From the NCBI GenBank assembly GCA_905221605.1, contig CAJNDS010002126.1, forward strand, positions 579,501 through 643,500: a stretch of 64,000 nt of DNA. Reading direction: 5' to 3'. The stretch is from Symbiodinium natans (taxonomy: Eukaryota > Sar > Dinophyceae > Suessiales > Symbiodiniaceae). Under the pieces are notes generated by a model. That model saw only the letters and a program-made list of their open reading frames with translations, had not been told where the DNA came from and did no database searches. Shown piece after piece: positions 61,285 through 64,000 of the stretch. Position 1 is the first letter of the stretch, and each line of letters begins with the position of its first letter. A program made the translations under genes and the position numbers.

Positions 61285-64000
61285 TTAGGGAATTGCACTT
61301 TACCTGCGATGTTGGGGGTCACGCTCTATATCTAGGGGGTGCAGCCACCATTTTGTAAGGTTGGGGAGTCGCAGGTAGGTGTTGTTTGGTTTCGACAGCT
61401 CCAGACCCTTAACTTTGAAGGTCGTTCACCGGAGCCTAAACCCTGAACCCTGAACCCTGAACCCTAAACCCTAAACCCTAAACCCTAAACCGCGAAGTTT
61501 TGCTTGGGGCTTGGGGAGGTTTAGGGCTCGTGTTTGCTTTGCGTCGTAGTTGCTGGCCCGACACTGAAGCTGCAAAAGCTCACCTGTGGAAGATGATCCG
61601 ACAGTCTCCCTGATGGAATTCTGTTTGTCTCAAAAAAGGGGGCTATGCAAACCCATGACCCGTCTATCTTGCTCTGAGTCTAAGTAAGGGGCAGCCCTGT
61701 CCATGCAAAACCTCTTGAAGTCAGAAGCCCTGAACGCTGGCCCCGTAACCCTAGCGCCCCACATCCTGAAACCTGCAACCCGCGAGCAGATCACCAGCAA
61801 CAGCCGGTAGTTTGAACATCAGAGTCTAGTATTCGTAGTGTATTTGTGCGTATAGAAAAATTCATGTCAGTACAAATATGCAGACTCCTCCCCTCAAAAA
61901 CACAAAACTAAACTCTAATCCCCAAACCCTAAACCCCTAAACCCGAAACCCTAAACCCTAAACCCTAAATAAAGCAAAAACAATCAACAACGACTCTCAT
62001 GACTCTGCGGTAGAGCAGCGAAACCCGAACACCGTAAATCCTTACCCTTAACCCTGCAGATGGCTCTTATGCAACCTACCAGAAATTGGGGTTTAGGTTC
62101 TTCAGGTGGGGTTTAGGGTTTAGGGTATAGGGTTTAGGGTTTAGGGTCTCGGGGGAGCTCTGCTAGGATGCTTAGGTCTGGAACGTACTGGCGGAGATCG
62201 CTGGTCAGGACCCGCGCGCGCAGCAACTCTTCTCAACGATGACTCCTCAACCCACCTCATCCTCAACCTGACCCTAAACCCTAAACCCTAAACCCTAAAC
62301 TCAGAAAGCCCTAGAAACCCACCCTACGCCTGAGACATCGAGCCCTAAACCCGAAATCCCTAGCCTTAGATGCCCTGGCGACCTACGAGCTCCATTTCGG
62401 ATTTAGGGTTTAGGGTGTATGTTGGGGTTTAGGGTTTAGGGTTTAGGGGCCCTATACCCACCGCCCCCCCTGCCCTCTTCTTTCGGCTGCACGCTCCAGG
62501 AGCGATCTGCGCGAGGACTCCTTGTCGACCCGAAGGAGAGAGTCCTGCGATTTAGGGTTTAGGGTTTAGGGTGTAGGGACACAGGGCCACAGGCCTAGGG
62601 CTGGACTTGGGGTCAAGGGTTGATGCGCCTAGAGCCTTACACCCCAAACCTTTCAACCCAAAGTCCTCACAAACAAAAACATCCTTTATCTCTCAAAATC
62701 TTAACTTCCCAGTCCCACCTAAACCCTGAACCCTAAACCCTAAACCCCAAACCCCAAACCCTAACCCCTAAACCCTAAAAAACCCTAAACCCTAAATCGC
62801 CTCTCCGCTGTGAGGAGGAGCAGTGGGTTCAGATGCAGGGCACCGCTCGGCCCACAGAGCTTGCTTGTGAGTTTTCTGTTTGTTGTTGTTTTTGTTTTCC
62901 TTTGTTTTTCATTACCATGTTTTTCGTATCTTGTCGGTTTTAGAGCTTAGTTTTTTTTGCGGGGGATTTGGGGGGGGGGTTAGGTTTAGGGTTTAGTTAG
63001 GGCTTGATGTTTGCGGTTGTTGAGGTATTTAGGTTTAGGCTTTATGGGTGTTTAGCATGTTTCGTTTTTGGTGCAGGGCTTTCGGGCTTTGCGCAGCTTT
63101 CAGGCTGTCAGGGGCTTTGTCGTGTGTTTGTTTTTGGCTGTGTCGGTCTTGTGTTTTGCGCATGGTCTTGTTGGGTTTTTTGAGGTATTCGCGGATCAGG
63201 TCTTTGTGTCTTTGGTTTCTGGTTTTGGTGAATTGCTTGCTTTGCGTGCCTCCTTATGGGTTTAGGGTGACCAGGGATGGATGATGGAGATCGAGTAAAG
63301 TATTGTTGTGGCCTTTTGGTTGTGGAGAACTTATCCAAGAAACCTTGCCATTGCTGTTCTATGTCTGGGGGAAAGGGAAGGGGCAACTTAAAACTGTACA
63401 TCCTGACATCTAGAATCTAGAATCTATAGAGTTTGAAACACGGTGTTTTGCAAAATGGGACAGCCCTGGAGGAGAAAGACAAAAAAGAGAAGAAAGAACG
63501 ATGTGGAAGTGAGAAGCTTCTGCACCAACCACAGATGCACTCCGACAAGCTCCGCAACAGCTTGAGACTCACAAGCTTGGTCGGGATGGCCATCCCAAGC
63601 AGAATTCACACAGGATCCGACCAACTGCCAGCTGACAGATCGTGTGGAGGATTTGCTCAATATCGCTGTTGCGTGGCGCCTCCGCAGGCAACCCTAAACC
63701 CTAAACCCTAAACCCTAAACCCCAAACCCCAAACCCTAAACTTTAAACCCCAAACCCTACACCCTAAACCCTAAACCCTAAACCCTATAAGCCCTAAGTC
63801 TTATATACCCTAAGCCCAAGCGCTTTTTTACAGCATTTTTAGGGAGCACAGAAGCGGAGATTCTATTGAGAGCTGGACCTGCGCCCCCAAGTCATCTGCT
63901 TCCGACTTCCAAAACCCAAAATCACGAATCCCGGAGCCCCCTAGAACCCTATAATCTTATAACCCTACGACCCTAAAGCCCTAGAACCCTATAACCCTGT

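Larger units (their letters stand above)
51687..64000 (+). other. Repeat-rich tail with unassigned exon-like islands
   Basis: No gene is recognised. Islands open on +, preceded by AG and mostly lying between CCCTAAA (left) and TTTAGGG (right): 52222-52257 (FRWALLAELRGSF), 55095-55130 (VDFDVPIGWQM), about 55944-56030, 57001-57068 (two frames open, for example DRKHLWLWPRYGHVEDLAA), 58060-58134 (VTVCRDLDEAKELRGKLQAP), 61080-61115 (EGEALVLCDFEAM), 62364-62398 (ALDALATYELHF), 62807-62857 (EEQWVQMQGTARPTELA). The order and phases were not worked out, so they may belong to one gene or several. The rest is TTTAGGG-type repeats and microsatellites. Single small open frames (for example near 55602-55832) have no family resemblance. 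Confidence 0.3.

Noticed and set aside
62190..62250. Island VLAEIAGQDPRAQQLFSTM as an exon
   Set aside because: It has TTTAGGG to its left and CCCTAAA to its right, the reverse of the exon pattern, and has no clear acceptor.
1..64000. A chromosome end (true telomere)
   Set aside because: The TTTAGGG blocks are short, in both orientations and separated by exons across the window, so they are interstitial.
1..64000. CRISPR array or bacterial operons
   Set aside because: Repeats are 7-8 bp telomere-type units without spacers of fixed length. Genes have introns and no ribosome-binding sites.

Overview
The window looks like nuclear DNA of a dinoflagellate. Three things point there. TTTAGGG/CCCTAAA telomere-type repeat blocks are scattered through almost all of 1-25 kb and 45-64 kb. 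The host genes are cut into many tiny exons by introns that start with GC, GA or GT and end in AG, usually followed by G. A retrotransposon LTR contains a close match to the 3' end of the dinoflagellate spliced leader. I cannot name genus or species.

Layout. All recognised coding sequence is on the + strand. A mitochondrial carrier (SLC25-type) gene runs from about 0.6 kb to 51.7 kb. Its N-terminal exons lie at 0.6-5.0 kb, its middle exons at 23.85-24.48 kb and its C-terminal exons at 46.0-51.7 kb. The carrier intron 5029-23850 holds a complete 21-exon flavin amine oxidase (polyamine-oxidase/LSD1-like) gene, ATG at 6030 and TGA at 21296-21298, on the same strand. A second carrier intron (24483-46034) holds a 17,288-bp LTR retrotransposon (26431-43718) inserted in an AT-rich microsatellite. 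After 51.7 kb there are only unassigned exon-like islands among repeats.

The retrotransposon has identical 297-bp LTRs with TGTGA/TCACA ends, an apparent 4-bp target duplication, a candidate tRNA primer site and a purine tract. It encodes a Gag-like protein with two CCCH zinc fingers and a very long Pol frame. Pol is ordered in an unusual way: RT thumb/connection and RNase H, then integrase, then a degenerate methyltransferase-like block, and only then RT fingers/palm with YVDD. Downstream are accessory domains not expected in a Ty3/gypsy element: a Tpt1/KptA RNA 2'-phosphotransferase-like domain, a C2H2 finger, two RanBP2-type fingers, and a membrane segment followed by a SWIM finger and a phospholipase-D/Nuc-type HKD motif. 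The 3' reading frames pass coding sense from one frame to another.

Most striking at the whole-window scale: in most introns the TTTAGGG (G-rich) strand lies just after the donor and the CCCTAAA strand just before the acceptor. Such introns could fold into a telomere-repeat hairpin that brings the exons together. Used as a rule, this pattern located carrier exons that I had first missed.

All work was done by eye; no database or folding program was run. Exon ends are set by phase, motif continuity and splice signals and may be off by a few bases.
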